From assembly GCF_000003195.3 (NCBI RefSeq), contig NC_012870.2:28326477-28390476 (forward strand): a stretch of DNA of 64,000 nt, given 5' to 3'. The translations under genes were made by a program, and so were the position numbers. This stretch comes from Sorghum bicolor (taxonomy: Eukaryota; Streptophyta; Magnoliopsida; Poales; Poaceae). Below the pieces are notes generated by a model that did not search any database, had not been told where the DNA came from, and saw nothing but the letters and a program-made list of their open reading frames with translations. Positions 1 through 10,641 of this stretch are shown here, piece after piece; positions within the stretch are counted from its first letter, which is position 1; each line of letters opens with the position of its first letter.

Positions 1-436
1 ATGGGCAGGGTCTGTAAATTTGTAATTTGTGTACTAAAGTTTAAGTTGCTCCGCTGGACCTGGTTTGTAATAACACTCTACTATTTGGAAGAACTACTTT
101 TGTAAATTAAGTTATGTAATACTTCCGCTGTTTTACTCTGAAATATTATTTTGGTCTTATGTCGTCTGTGATACTGCAATGTCTTCGCAACAAGTGATCC
201 TGGTGTTAAGGTGGCCACTTGCTATCCTGTAAGGGCGAGGAGAAGAAATTTTCATTAATTGACCATTGCTGGAGGTCAAGACGAGCTTGTTTGATACGCC
301 CCAGGTAGCGGTGGAATGAGCGTCCTGAGAGGCTTATCGGACTTCAAGAGTGGGAGGATCCCCAGCATCACCGTCAGAGGTCCTTGGGACAATGACAGGT
401 GTCGGTGGGCCCAAACACTTAGGAGGTTCTGCCACA
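1..436 (+). repeat. 5' LTR of the Tekay element (3' portion only)
   Basis: Bases 1-436 match 10206-10641 with six substitutions and no gap. The repeat ends in CA just before the primer site. The rest of this LTR, about 3.8 kb judging from the complete 3' copy, lies left of the window. Confidence 0.95.
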
Positions 437-438
437 GC

Positions 439-450
439 TGGTATCAGAGC
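439..450 (+). other. Primer binding site, initiator tRNA-Met type
   Basis: TGGTATCAGAGC starts two bases after the LTR end. This matches the 3' end of plant initiator tRNA-Met, the usual primer of chromoviruses and many Copia elements. Confidence 0.93.
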
Positions 451-809
451 TTTCGTTGCTAAGATGACTGTTGTATCCTTTGAAAAACTTCAAAATCATT
501 TGGATCCAATACTATAAACTTGCCTATTTTGAGTCCAAGTGCTTTAGTCCTATGTTACCCCTGTCTGTAGGCCTTCTTAGAATTTTTGAAGTGGTTTGGA
601 GGAGCAACATAAAGTATTGCCCTATGTTGTAAAAATTTAAAATAATATCGTTATGAATTTCTAGTAGAAATCGTAAGTACGTGCATGCATCATGATATAT
701 CACTTGGTTAAATTCCTTCCTCCTTGTTCGGGTTGGGCTGTATAGAATCAATCCTATTCTTGCTAACCTTAAGGGTCTGCCTTACTAATCTAAACTCACC
801 CTCTACAGG
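451..809 (+). other. Leader between primer site and ORF0
   Basis: About 360 bases with no convincing coding potential. This is the untranslated leader of the Tekay transcript; any packaging signal would lie here, but none can be recognised by eye. Confidence 0.6.
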
Positions 810-1514
810 ATGGGCCGCTGGAAGCAGACCCCGCGCAAGAGGACTGGTTCAAAAGGAGTCCCCAGACATCAGTTGGCCCCGCGAGGCAATCAAGCAAGCA
901 GTAGCCGTTCACCGCCTCAGCAGAAGGTGGAAAGGTTGTCCGCCGAGCTGACCGAAGTGACGAGAGAAAGGATGTACAACGTCATGGAGATCGGTGAACT
1001 TAAAGCCCAACTAGCAAAGCAAACACAAGCCACCGAGAACTGCGAGGCAATGCTGTCTCGTATGGTGGAAGAAAAGAACGCCGCTATTGCCCGAGAAGAG
1101 GAGGCCAGGAGCACCCATAGGCACGAGCTGACCAGGATGAAAGCGAAGCTGGACAAAACCAAGTACCTTAAAGATCTGTACGTGAAGATGGCGGCCACTG
1201 TCACCGCGCAGAGGGATGTCGCGTGGCAGCGGGAGGACCAGCTACAGCTAGAGAAGCTTGAGCTGGCACATCATTTCGACATCGCCAACGATTTGGCAAT
1301 GCAATATCGTGATATTGCATTCGACCTATATCACCAGCTCCATCCACCTCCAGGCGAAGGAGAGATGGATACGGATGGAGAGTTGGCGGACGATGGGGAA
1401 CCCGATCAAGGCCTCAGTGATGGGGAGGAGTCCGACTCCGGTGATGACAACCCGGGGGGTAATCATGACGAGGGCGATGACGACCCGGGCTACAGCTCTG
1501 GCCACACCAACTAG
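810..1514 (+). CDS. ORF0, extra coiled-coil protein upstream of gag
   Basis: An intact 234-codon frame lies between the leader and gag, in the position of the orf0 reported for the rice elements RIRE3 and RIRE8. Residues 1-35 are strongly basic (many Arg, Lys, Gln, Pro). Residues about 45-150 are rich in Glu, Lys, Ala and Leu with heptad spacing and look like a coiled coil. Residues about 180-234 form an acidic Asp/Glu/Gly tail. I see no enzyme motif, signal peptide or membrane segment, and the function is unknown. The charge layout suggests a nucleic-acid or chromatin-associated structural protein, which is inference. This is the only undamaged frame of the element. About 200 noncoding bases separate it from gag, so it may be translated first or from a separate transcript. 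Confidence 0.75.
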   Translation: MGRWKQTPRKRTGSKGVPRHQLAPRGNQASSSRSPPQQKVERLSAELTEVTRERMYNVMEIGELKAQLAKQTQATENCEAMLSRMVEEKNAAIAREEEARSTHRHELTRMKAKLDKTKYLKDLYVKMAATVTAQRDVAWQREDQLQLEKLELAHHFDIANDLAMQYRDIAFDLYHQLHPPPGEGEMDTDGELADDGEPDQGLSDGEESDSGDDNPGGNHDEGDDDPGYSSGHTN

Positions 1515-1723
1515 TTCGGTGAAGCCGTGGGCAACATCGTTGTAGGATTCCTAGTCGACCGTAGGGGGGTCGGGGTTGTAGTATAGTGTCCTTTCTTTTA
1601 AAAGTTGTACTCGTTTGTTTCCAGTGTGTTGAATTGATGTTTGATAAATAAATGGAAGTATGTAAGATATGTTTTAAGTTATGGATTCCATGTGGTAACT
1701 AGTACATATGACTCTTGTAGCAG

Positions 1724-3559
1724 ATGCCGATGCGTACACGAGGATCTGATGGAGCCGAGACATCTCAGGGAGGGGAGGACATCCCCAACCCTCCACCTAC
1801 TCCACCTTCTCTGGCTGATGCCATTGCTGTTCTTTTGAGTGCCACTACCGACAACGCTCGCTTGCTGCGCGAGCTAGCACAACGTCAACCACACCCCGCC
1901 CCAAACTTCAGAGCACAGCACAATGGGGAGGGAGAAACTCGGTACATGGACTTTATCGAGACAAGGCCCCCGGTATTCACCAAGGCTGATGAGCCGTTAG
2001 AAGCGGATGACTGGCTCCGAACCATGGAGCACAAGTTCAGTCTGATTCAGTGTTCGGAAACTCAGAAGCCCCTATTCGCAGGTCAGCAGCTTCGGGGAGC
2101 TGCGGGTGCCTGGTGGGAGAATTTTCTAGCTATCCAAGCTCCGGGACACCAGGTTACCTGGACAGAGTTTAAGGACGCGTTCCGCGCCCATTACATCCCG
2201 GAAGGGCTTATGGCCATGAAGGCCGAAGAATTTCTCGCCTTGCAGCAAGGCGATAAAAGTGTTATGGAGTACGTGGCAAAGTTTAATCATTTTTCTCAAT
2301 ATGCCACGGACCATGTGAACACCGATAGAAAGAAGAAGGCCTGTTTCATGCGTGGTCTTAATACCAAACTTCAGACCATGATGACCACCTGTCAAAATGC
2401 TACCTTCTACGAGGCGATAAATATTGCCATCGCCTCAGAAGAAAAGAATAGAAAGCACAAAGAAGCCAAGAAGAAGGCCGCTTCTTCCTCCTTCTCTGGT
2501 CGCGGTCAAAAGCGCCAGAGAATCATTTATCATCCGCAGGGCCACGGACGCTTTTCAGCGCCGCCACAATATAGACCAGGGCAGCAGGTATACCCTCGAC
2601 CTACTACCATCGTCACTGCACCACGCCAGCCGAACGCCCCAGGTGTTCGCCCCACTGCTCCGCCCAGCCACAATTATCCTTGTTTCAATTGTGGTAAGCC
2701 TGGGCATTATTCTAAAGAGTGCCCCTACCCCCGCCAAACCAACCCCACTTTTCATAGGCCACCCATGGGCCAACCCCAGCCGAGCCAATTCAGGACTGGG
2801 GCTCAGAAAGGACAAAATGTGCAAAAGGGTAAACCAGCGAAGAAAGTGAGACAAGTCTTCCATACGGAGGTGGAGACGATCCCGGAGGGTGAACCAGTAA
2901 TGATGGGTACGTTTCCTGTCGCGAAACATCCTGCTTTAATGCTTTTCGATTCTGTTTCATCTCATACATTCATCAATCGCACCTTTGTGTTAAAGCATGG
3001 CATACCCATTGGGGAAACACAAGATTATTTTTATATACAGTCGCCAGGAGGACGGCTGAGTTCTAAAGAAATGGTTCACCAGATACCCATCGAATTTGGT
3101 GGGCATAGTTTTCCCACTAGCATGATTGTTCTTAAAGACCAGGAGATTGATGTCATATTAGGCATGAACTGGATGGCACAACGAGTGGTTGTGCTAGATA
3201 CCTTGCATCGAACCATTAAAATCTCATTGCCCAATGAGAATTCTTACCTTCTAATCCAGTTAGTTACTCCCAAACGGGCAATTGGGCAGGTTCATGCCAC
3301 TAATGTGTCGGCAGTCAAAAATATCCCGGTAGTTCGGGATTTTCCGGATGTATTTCCTGAAGACTTACCAGGTCTGCCACCGGACCGGGATGTCCAGTTC
3401 AGTATAGAATTGAAACCAGGGACAACCCCAATATCTCAAAGGGCCTACCGAATGGCACCGAAAGAGCTGGGCGAATTAAAAACCCAACTACAAGGCTGTT
3501 GCAGAAAGGTTTTATTCAGCCCAGTTCCTCTCCATGGGGTTGCCCAGCCTTATTCGTGA
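1724..3559 (+). pseudogene. gag, protease and start of reverse transcriptase, frameshifted
   Basis: The frame opens at an ATG and runs 611 codons. Residues about 85-240 match a retrotransposon gag capsid domain (tryptophan-rich start, then GAWWENF and YVAKFNHFSQYA). A CCHC zinc knuckle follows at about residues 320-333 (CFNCGKPGHYSKEC). The aspartic protease motif lies near residue 409, but the usual DSGA reads DSVS, so the catalytic loop glycine is lost. The N-terminal region of reverse transcriptase begins near residue 535 with [14 protein letters not shown]. One base is missing near 3492, which throws the frame off and ends it at 3559. The product would assemble at most a Gag with a doubtful protease. 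No full polyprotein can be made from this copy. Confidence 0.9.
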
Positions 3560-4607
3560 AAAAGAAAGATCAAACGTTAAGGCTGTGTGTCGATTATCGT
3601 CCCCTGAATGAGGTGACGTTTAAAAACAGTACCCATTGCCCCGTATTGACTTACTATTTGACCAGTTAGCCGGGGCCAAAGTATTCTCAAAAATTGATTT
3701 GAGATCAGGGTACCACCAAATTAAAATTAGGCCGGAAGATGTACCCAAGACAGCTTTTACAACCCGTTACGGGCTGTATGAATACTTGGTAATGTCTTTT
3801 GGGTTGACCAATGCACCGGCGCATTTCATGTACTTGATGAACTCTGTCTTCATGCCAGAACTGGACAAATTTGTGGTCGTCTTTATTGATGACATCTTGA
3901 TCTATTCCAAAACTAAGAAAGAACATGCTGAACATCTGAGAATTGTGCTGGCCCGTCTCAGGGAGCATCAACTATATGCCAAGTTTAGCAAATGTGAGTT
4001 CTGGCTGGACAAAGTCCATTTCCTGGGTCATGTATTATCAGCGGAGGGAGTCGCCGTAGACCCAGGCAAGGTAGAAGATGTGTTGAATTGGAAACCCCCG
4101 ACTACGGTACTTGAGGTCCGTAGTTTTCTGGGTATGGCGGGATATTACCATCGCTTTATCCCGGACTTTTCAAGAGTCGCCAAACTAATCACAACCTTGC
4201 TCAAGAATCAAACGAAATTTGTTTGGTCACCTCAATGTGAGCAAGCCTTTCAGACTCTGAAAAGGTTATTGACAACTGCACCTGTCTTAGCCCAGCCAGA
4301 TATTGAAAAACCCTTTGATGTGTATTGTGACACATCAGGGATTGGGATAGGCTGTGTGCTAATGCAGGAGGGTCGAGTAATTGCATAAGCTTCCAGACAG
4401 CTTAAACCCCATGAAGAGAATTACCCGACCCATGATCTTGAACTAGCCGCCGTAGTGCATGCATTAAAGATCTGGCGCCATTATCTGCTAGGGAACACGT
4501 GTCATCTATACACGGATCACAAGAGCTTGAAATACATCTTCACTCAAGCTGAACTGAATATGCGCTAGCGAAGGTGGCTAGAATTAATCAAAGATTACGA
4601 CCTTGAG
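3560..4607 (+). pseudogene. Reverse transcriptase and RNase H, broken
   Basis: After the first frameshift the RT continues ([20 protein letters not shown]). A second one-base loss near 3630 shifts it into the frame that opens at 3636. This frame holds the RT fingers and palm, with catalytic FIDD at 3882-3893, and the connection region. It ends at TAA 4386-4388 inside RNase H. RNase H resumes in the same frame (the YTDHKSLKY region) and meets a TAG at 4566-4568. The enzyme would copy the element RNA into DNA in the cytoplasmic particle, but with two frameshifts and two stops it is dead here. Confidence 0.9.
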
Positions 4608-6248
4608 GTGCATTATCACCCTGGCAAGGCGAATGTAGTAGCTGATGCCCTCAGTCGTAAGGCTCACTGTAATTGCTTAGCAGTGACGCCTAAAGATATA
4701 ACTTTATGCCAAGAGCTAGAGAACCTGGGGATAGAAACGATTTCCCAAGGAAGCCTTGCCAATCTAACGGTTGATTTCAATCTCGGAGCTCAAATCATAA
4801 AGGCACAAAAAGAAGATAAAGGCATGAAACATCTTAAAGAGAAAATTTCTAATAGAGCACCCACAGACTTTAAGGTGGATGATGCAGGAGTAATCTGGTT
4901 CAAGAACCGGTTAGTGGTTCCAAAGGTACTTGAGCTACGTCAACAAATCCTGGATGAAGCTCATACCACGAGGTATTCTATTCATCCGGGAAGTAATAAG
5001 ATGTATCAGGACCTAAAGCAAAGGTTTTGGTGGACAAAAATGAAGATAGAAATAGCTCGCTATGTGGCCCAATGCGATACCTGCCGAAACGTCAAAGCTA
5101 TTCATCTCAAATCCGCTGGAGAGTTGCAACCTTTGCCTATCCCAGCATGGAAATGGGATGACATAAGTATGGATTTCATAGTAGGATTGCCCAAGACGGC
5201 CAAAGGCTTTGATTCTATTTGGGTCATTGTGGATCGTCTCACCAAAACAGCACACTTCTTACCTGTAAAGAAATCGTATTATACCTCCACCTATGCTAAG
5301 ATCTATTTTGATCGTATACTAAGTCTGCATGGGGTGCCAAAGACAATAGTGTCAGATAGAGGCACACAATTTGTCTCCCAGTTCTGGAAATGCTTACATG
5401 AATATTTGGGCACCAAGCTTTTATACAGTACAGCCTACCACCCTCAAACAGGTGGGCAAACAGAGAGGGTAAATCAAACCCTAGAAGATCTATTAAGGTC
5501 TTGTGCCCTGAATTTTCCGGATAAATGGGATGACTGCTTGCCTCTAGCAGAGTTTTCTTACAACAATAGCTACCAAGAGAGTATCAAGATGGCTCCCTTT
5601 GAGGCACTATATGGCCGTCGATGTCGAACTCCGTTACACTGGTCGGAACCCGGAGAAAGATGGTTCTTCGGGGTTGACCTAGTGAAAGAGACTGAGAAAA
5701 AAGTTAAACAAATCCAAAATAACTTGAAAGTTGCTCAGTCCCGACAGAAAAGCTATGCCGATAAAAGACGTCGACCCTTAAGATTCGCCAAGGGTGACCA
5801 TGTGTATCTAAAAGTGTCCCCAATGAAAGGAGTAAATCGTTTTGGTGTCAAAGGCAAGTTAGTGCCCCATTACATTGGTCCATTTCCAATCCTTGACCGA
5901 TGTGGACAGGTAGCTTACCGCCTTAAACTGCCCGAACGATTATCCGGGATACATAATGTATTCCATGTGTCTCAACTGAAAAAGTGTCTTCGAGTACCAG
6001 ACCAAGTTTAAGATAGTGAAGATGTGGAACTTGAACCAGATCTAACTTATGCGGAATATCCTATCCGAGTATTGGACCAAAGAGATAGAGTTACTCGAAG
6101 GACAACTACCAAATGGTACAAGGTGCAATGGAGTCAGCACTCTGAAGAGGAAGCCACATGGGAATCTGAAGATTATCTGCTGGAGAATTTTCCCGAGTTC
6201 CATGCTTCTCTTCAAGACAACATCCAATTAATAAGAAGTGTACTCTAG
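4608..6248 (+). pseudogene. Integrase with C-terminal chromodomain, one in-frame stop
   Basis: The frame continues from RNase H (HYHPGKANVVADALSR). It contains the HHCC zinc region (about 4960-5090), the DDE core with Asp in MDFIVG (about 5170), Asp in SDRGTQF (about 5350) and Glu in GGQTERVNQ (about 5455), then the GPF/Y-like C-terminal module (YIGPFPIL). A TAA at 6009-6011 cuts the frame. The same frame then encodes a chromodomain (about 6040-6220) with the aromatic positions in YKVQW and ATWE. Chromodomains of this clade are thought to direct integration to particular chromatin. The integrase core itself is undamaged; only the link to the chromodomain is broken. Confidence 0.92.
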
Positions 6249-6434
6249 TGAAGGAAAAAGGGTAGCCAAAGTCATGTACTTAAGGTACATATATATGTTT
6301 ATAATTAAGTAATATTTCCCAGCTCCTTGTATTATGAGAAAGTTGAAGATGAAAAAGTTTGACAAATTTCCTTTTCCATTACATACCCTAAGGCTTTAAA
6401 TGTCGGGGACGAGATTTCTTTAAGGGGGAAGGGC
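6249..6434 (+). other. 3' untranslated stretch and polypurine tract
   Basis: A short noncoding segment contains the conserved chromovirus string GTCGGGGACGAGATTTC, then AAGGGGGAAGGGC directly before the LTR. This is the polypurine tract (about 6422-6434) that primes plus-strand DNA synthesis. Confidence 0.85.
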
Positions 6435-9400
6435 TGTAACATCCCCGATGTTACAGTTACTAAAACTTGATCATGTCATCATGAGCATTGCATCGCATAC
6501 CTGTTAAGCACATTGTTATGCATCAACTGAAAACAAGTTTATTTTGATTGGTTGTGCTTAGGGATTGAAAGCGTGCTTACATTGTGTATTGATGCTTGTG
6601 TTGGTTGCTAAAACCCTAGGGTGAAAGATTTCCGAAAGATTAGGGGGGGAAACCCTGATTTTTGAACCCTAGAATTGCCCCCTATTGCACAATTTAAAAA
6701 CCAAGCAAAATTTGAGGTTGAGTCCAAAAGCAAAGTTGTAGATCTTGTCAAGATGTACAACTTTGGTGTTTTGAGTTTTTGAAGTTTCAATATAAAATTC
6801 AAAGTAATTTTGAAAATACAGATTTCCAAAAAGTGTCCCCTTTTCTAGTTTGAATCTCCAATTCAAAATCTATTTGGAATCTTGAAAAGTGCACAACATG
6901 AAAGTTGTAGAGCTCAAAAAGTTGAGCAACATTCATGTTGGGAGTTTTTCAGGTTGTGTTGGAAAATCAAAAGTAATTTTGGAAATTCTGATCTGCCCTA
7001 ATTTAAAAATTTGAATTTCCCCAATTTGAGATTTTGAAGTTCAAACTGTTTTGCCAAAATCACACTCTTCCACTTAGAATCAGTGTTGGGCACCAAAATA
7101 TGATTTGTAGTTTATAAAATTTTGCACAACTTTCATTTTGGTGGAAATTTGTCTTTAGTTCAGATTTTGGTCGAATTTCACCAAAAAACAGAGAAGAGGG
7201 GATAAGGGCCAGCTACAGTGATCCGATGAGGATCACCGGCCCCTGTCCAGCGCAGCCGCCGCGAGGGCAGCGCCGCGCGCATGCGTGCGAGCACGCAGCT
7301 GCTTGCCTGCCAGGGCCGCCAGGCGACGTGGAAGCCCCGTGCATGCTCTACGCGGGTATAAAACTGCTCCACCGGCCGACGCGCCTCCGTTTGCCTCCGA
7401 GAACGCCGACGAGCTCCACCCGCGCCACTGTGAAATTCACCTCCCTTGATCCCTTTCCAAGCCACCCGAGCGCACCACCAACTCCGCCACCCTCTTGCGA
7501 ACCCGACGCACGCCCAGGGGCACTTTCTGCCTCTCCCAATCGCCCGGACTCCCTGTTCCTCTCCAACTTCGGCCGAAACCGCCGCCGTGAAACTCTCTCC
7601 GTGGCCGCGTTGTTCCAGTGAGCAATTTACCTGGCTAGCGGATGTTTCCGGTTCCTCTTTATCCCCAGAAGCTCATGTGCTTTCTCTTTTTCCCTAGACG
7701 CGAACAGGATCGCCGGAACAACCTCGCCGGAGCCGGAGCACCCGCCCGACCACACGGCCATCGGCGCCAAGGCCTTCTACTGCTTCTCCCGCCGTGGTGA
7801 TGTGAGCACCATGTTCCTTACCCTCCCTGGAAGCTCCCTAGCGTGTCAATTTGCACTCTACCGAGCCCTAGTGGCCGGTCCATGGTCGGCCATGGCGCCC
7901 GCCCGCCATCCGCGTGGCCGAGGTGGAAGGGAGGGAGTAGAGCGTGAGTAGGGGAGGGCAGTGGAGTCGCGAAGGCGAGGCGAGGCCGGTGCGCACCCGC
8001 GCGTGGGCCGAGAACCTCGCTAACGGCGGCCGGAGCCGTGCCCGAGCCGCCATGCACGGTGGAGACGAAGTTGACGGGTGGGGCCTCCCCGTCAGCGTCT
8101 GGCAGAGAGAGGGGAGGGGGCGGGTTCAGCGCGTGGGCCGGCTTGGGCCAAAGCCAAGCGGGCCGGCCGCGTAGCACAGTGTGTTTTCCTTTTTCCTTTT
8201 TGTTTAAAAATGCTTGATGTTTAAATTTGAATAGAAAATCATGTGCTGATCCAAAAATCATGAAAATTTTTGTATAGATTCCATGAAATAAGTAGAACAC
8301 AAGAAAAATAGTAGATCTTCTTTTCTGGTAGTTTGCATGTGTATAAAAATTGCCTCTTTTAATTAGCAAATAAAATTTCTATGAATTTTAATAATTTATT
8401 GATATGTCCAAAAATCACCAAAATTTGTGGGATGCCTCTGAATATTATTCCCTGGCTCCACACAAAATTTGGTGGCATTTGGATAATGTTGGCATAAAAT
8501 ATTCTTATACCCTTAATTAATAATTAAATAATAATTAGATAATAATTAGTTAAATTCTCAAAATTAGGGTTTGAGTGATTTTGGGATTGTGTGATGACCT
8601 GAGGTCATTAACCTTAATGACCTTTGGCATTTAATTATTGTTTGGCTTTAATTCTTAATTACTGTCATTAATACTTAATTAAGAATTAATTAAGATAAAA
8701 AGGGTTAATAATTAGTGGATTAAGAATAATTATGAATTAAGAGAAATCTTAATTTACAGATGCAACCTCTTGGGTAAAGACACTAAAAGGGTAAACGACT
8801 TTAATTATTGTTTAGTCTATGTTGCACCAAGAGAACCAGTAGTACTCAACTTGGTCCTTCTTGCATATTTGTCATACGCATATCATGAGCATACATCATT
8901 TTGCGTATAGTGCCCGTGAACGAAGGAGCGACCGTTGAACCGAACCCCGAGGTCGGTGCTCCGTTCGAGAAAGTAGGATCTGAGACTTGGGAAGTCTCCG
9001 AGGGTCCCTCTCAGCTCTGCAACCAAGGCAAGCCCCGGATGCATTAACCCCTTCTTGAATGTTTTAAATCTTTTATCACTTATGAATTGAAAATGCTGCA
9101 TTAGGTAGTTGAGAATTGGGTTAACCTACTTGCTGCATTTACTACCTTGACATTTGTTATTCTTGTCCTTGGCACCCGTTTTGTTTTAAAACTGCGTAGT
9201 GATGCTTAGCCCTGCTACTAGACAGGTTTTCAAACGAGAAAGTTTGAAGGGTTGTTGTGGAATACATTTATGGTCAATGATGTTCTCAACTTGAGACCGG
9301 TCGGTGGACTTGCTTTAAGAATGGAATCTTAAAGTAGTGTCTCCAACTGTGTCGGTTAAGGACAGGTCCGTTGGTGGCCTGATGGGTTGAGAATTTATAG

Positions 9401-10641
9401 TACTAGCCACTTACCCTCGGTAAGCCCGGTCTTGTGATCCCTCGATGCGAACAGCTACTAGCGCACTGGGTGTGGAGCGATGGCGAGAGTAGCGTGTACC
9501 CACCTTACGGATCTGAGATGACCGGGAAACATCTAGATCGGCTGTAGGATGGTGGGGTACTGTGCTCTCGGGTGCCGCGAACCTAGTCAAATTTGGGGAG
9601 AGCTTGATTTGGGTTGACATATGCAAGATTTGGTTCTACATATGTCGGGTGGTTAGGAACTCCAGCTGGATTGCTAAGCAGTTCGAATCGTTGTTGCTCC
9701 CCGATTGGGACACTCAATCCACTGACCCTCATCGTAGATAAATATGCAACTAAGAGGTAAAATGAGAAAGGGGGAAATGTCTCATGAGGTTTGGATCCCA
9801 ATTCCCGGACTCAGAGTGACATGAAGCTATGGCCGTTGGATAGATAATACTTGGATTAAGGACTAGGAACTTACAGACTTGTCTGTGAGAAGCAACTAGA
9901 TAGACTGTGCTCGAACTCCTTGACCTCTTGAGGAGAGGAATTCACGGGTAAAACTTGAAAGTAAGGATGCACTATTAGTAAGCTTTTTAGCAAAACACTT
10001 TGGCTCCTTGCTCAGCCACCCCTTGTCTACCCCAAGCCTACATTCCTAATTTCTTCTCTTTTTCCACTCGGTAAGTCTTGTTGAGTACTTCCGTACTCAG
10101 GGTTTTATGACCCCTGTTGCAGGTGAAGCTCAAGAGCCGACATGTTTCGGACCCTGTTGTGTGACCGTCGTCGAGGTTGACGACGAGGAAGAGTGAGCGT
10201 GACCCATGGGCAGGGTCTGTAAATTTGTAATCTGTGTACTAAAGTTTAAGTTGCTCCGCTGGACCTGGTTTGTAATAACACTCTACTATTTGGAAGAACT
10301 ACTTTTGTAAATTAAGTTATGTAATACTTCCGCTGTTTTACTCTGAAATATTATTTTGGTCTTATGTCGTCTGTGATACTGCAATGTCTTCGCAACGAGT
10401 GATCCTGGTGTTAAGGTGGCCACTTGCTATCCTGTAAGGGCGAGGAGAAGAAATTTTCGTTAATTGACCATTGCTGGAGGTCAAGACGAGCTTGTTTGAT
10501 ACGCCCCAGGTAGCGGTGGAATGAGCGTCCTGAGAGGCTCATCGGACTTCTAGAGTGGGAGGATCCCCGGCATCACCGTCAGAGGTCCTTGGGACAATGA
10601 CAGGTGTCGGTGGGCCCAAACACTTAGGAGGTTCTGCCACA
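6435..10641 (+). repeat. Complete 3' LTR of the Tekay element, 4207 bp
   Basis: The LTR starts TGTAACATC and ends GCCACA. The first 21 bases form a perfect inverted repeat with 9-base arms and a CCC loop. The layout is AT-rich (6435-7180), GC-rich (about 7200-8170) and AT-rich again. The GC-rich part lies around and after a TATA box at 7357. Several short frames cross the GC-rich part, but none continues or resembles a known protein. The last 436 bases match 1-436. Confidence 0.93.
7357..7363 (+). promoter_or_regulatory. TATA box of the Tekay LTR promoter
   Basis: TATAAAA lies in a GC-rich setting (CGCGGGTATAAAACTGCTCC). This is the expected core promoter of the LTR, with transcription starting about 30 bases downstream. 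Confidence 0.65.

Larger units (their letters stand above)
1..10641 (+). mobile_element. Tekay/RIRE3-like chromovirus (Ty3/Gypsy), left end outside window
   Basis: The order is 5' LTR end, initiator-Met primer site, ORF0, gag, protease, reverse transcriptase, RNase H, integrase, chromodomain, polypurine tract and a complete 4.2 kb 3' LTR. A chromodomain after integrase and an extra ORF before gag are known features of the Tekay/Del chromoviruses of grasses such as RIRE3 and RIRE8. The last 436 bases of the two LTRs align without gaps and differ at 6 positions (about 1.4%). The element stops at 10641 and the next base resumes the pol gene of Tat copy A, so it was inserted into that element. 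Its target duplication cannot be checked because the left end is not in the window; GGCAG would be expected there. Confidence 0.93.

Noticed and set aside
6024..6248. The chromodomain frame as a separate gene.
   Set aside because: It lies in the same frame as integrase, separated only by one TAA, and chromodomains at this place are part of chromovirus integrase.
7178..8369. Frames in the GC-rich core of the Tekay 3' LTR as possible genes.
   Set aside because: Same composition effect; the region is bounded inside one LTR, and no frame has recognisable content.
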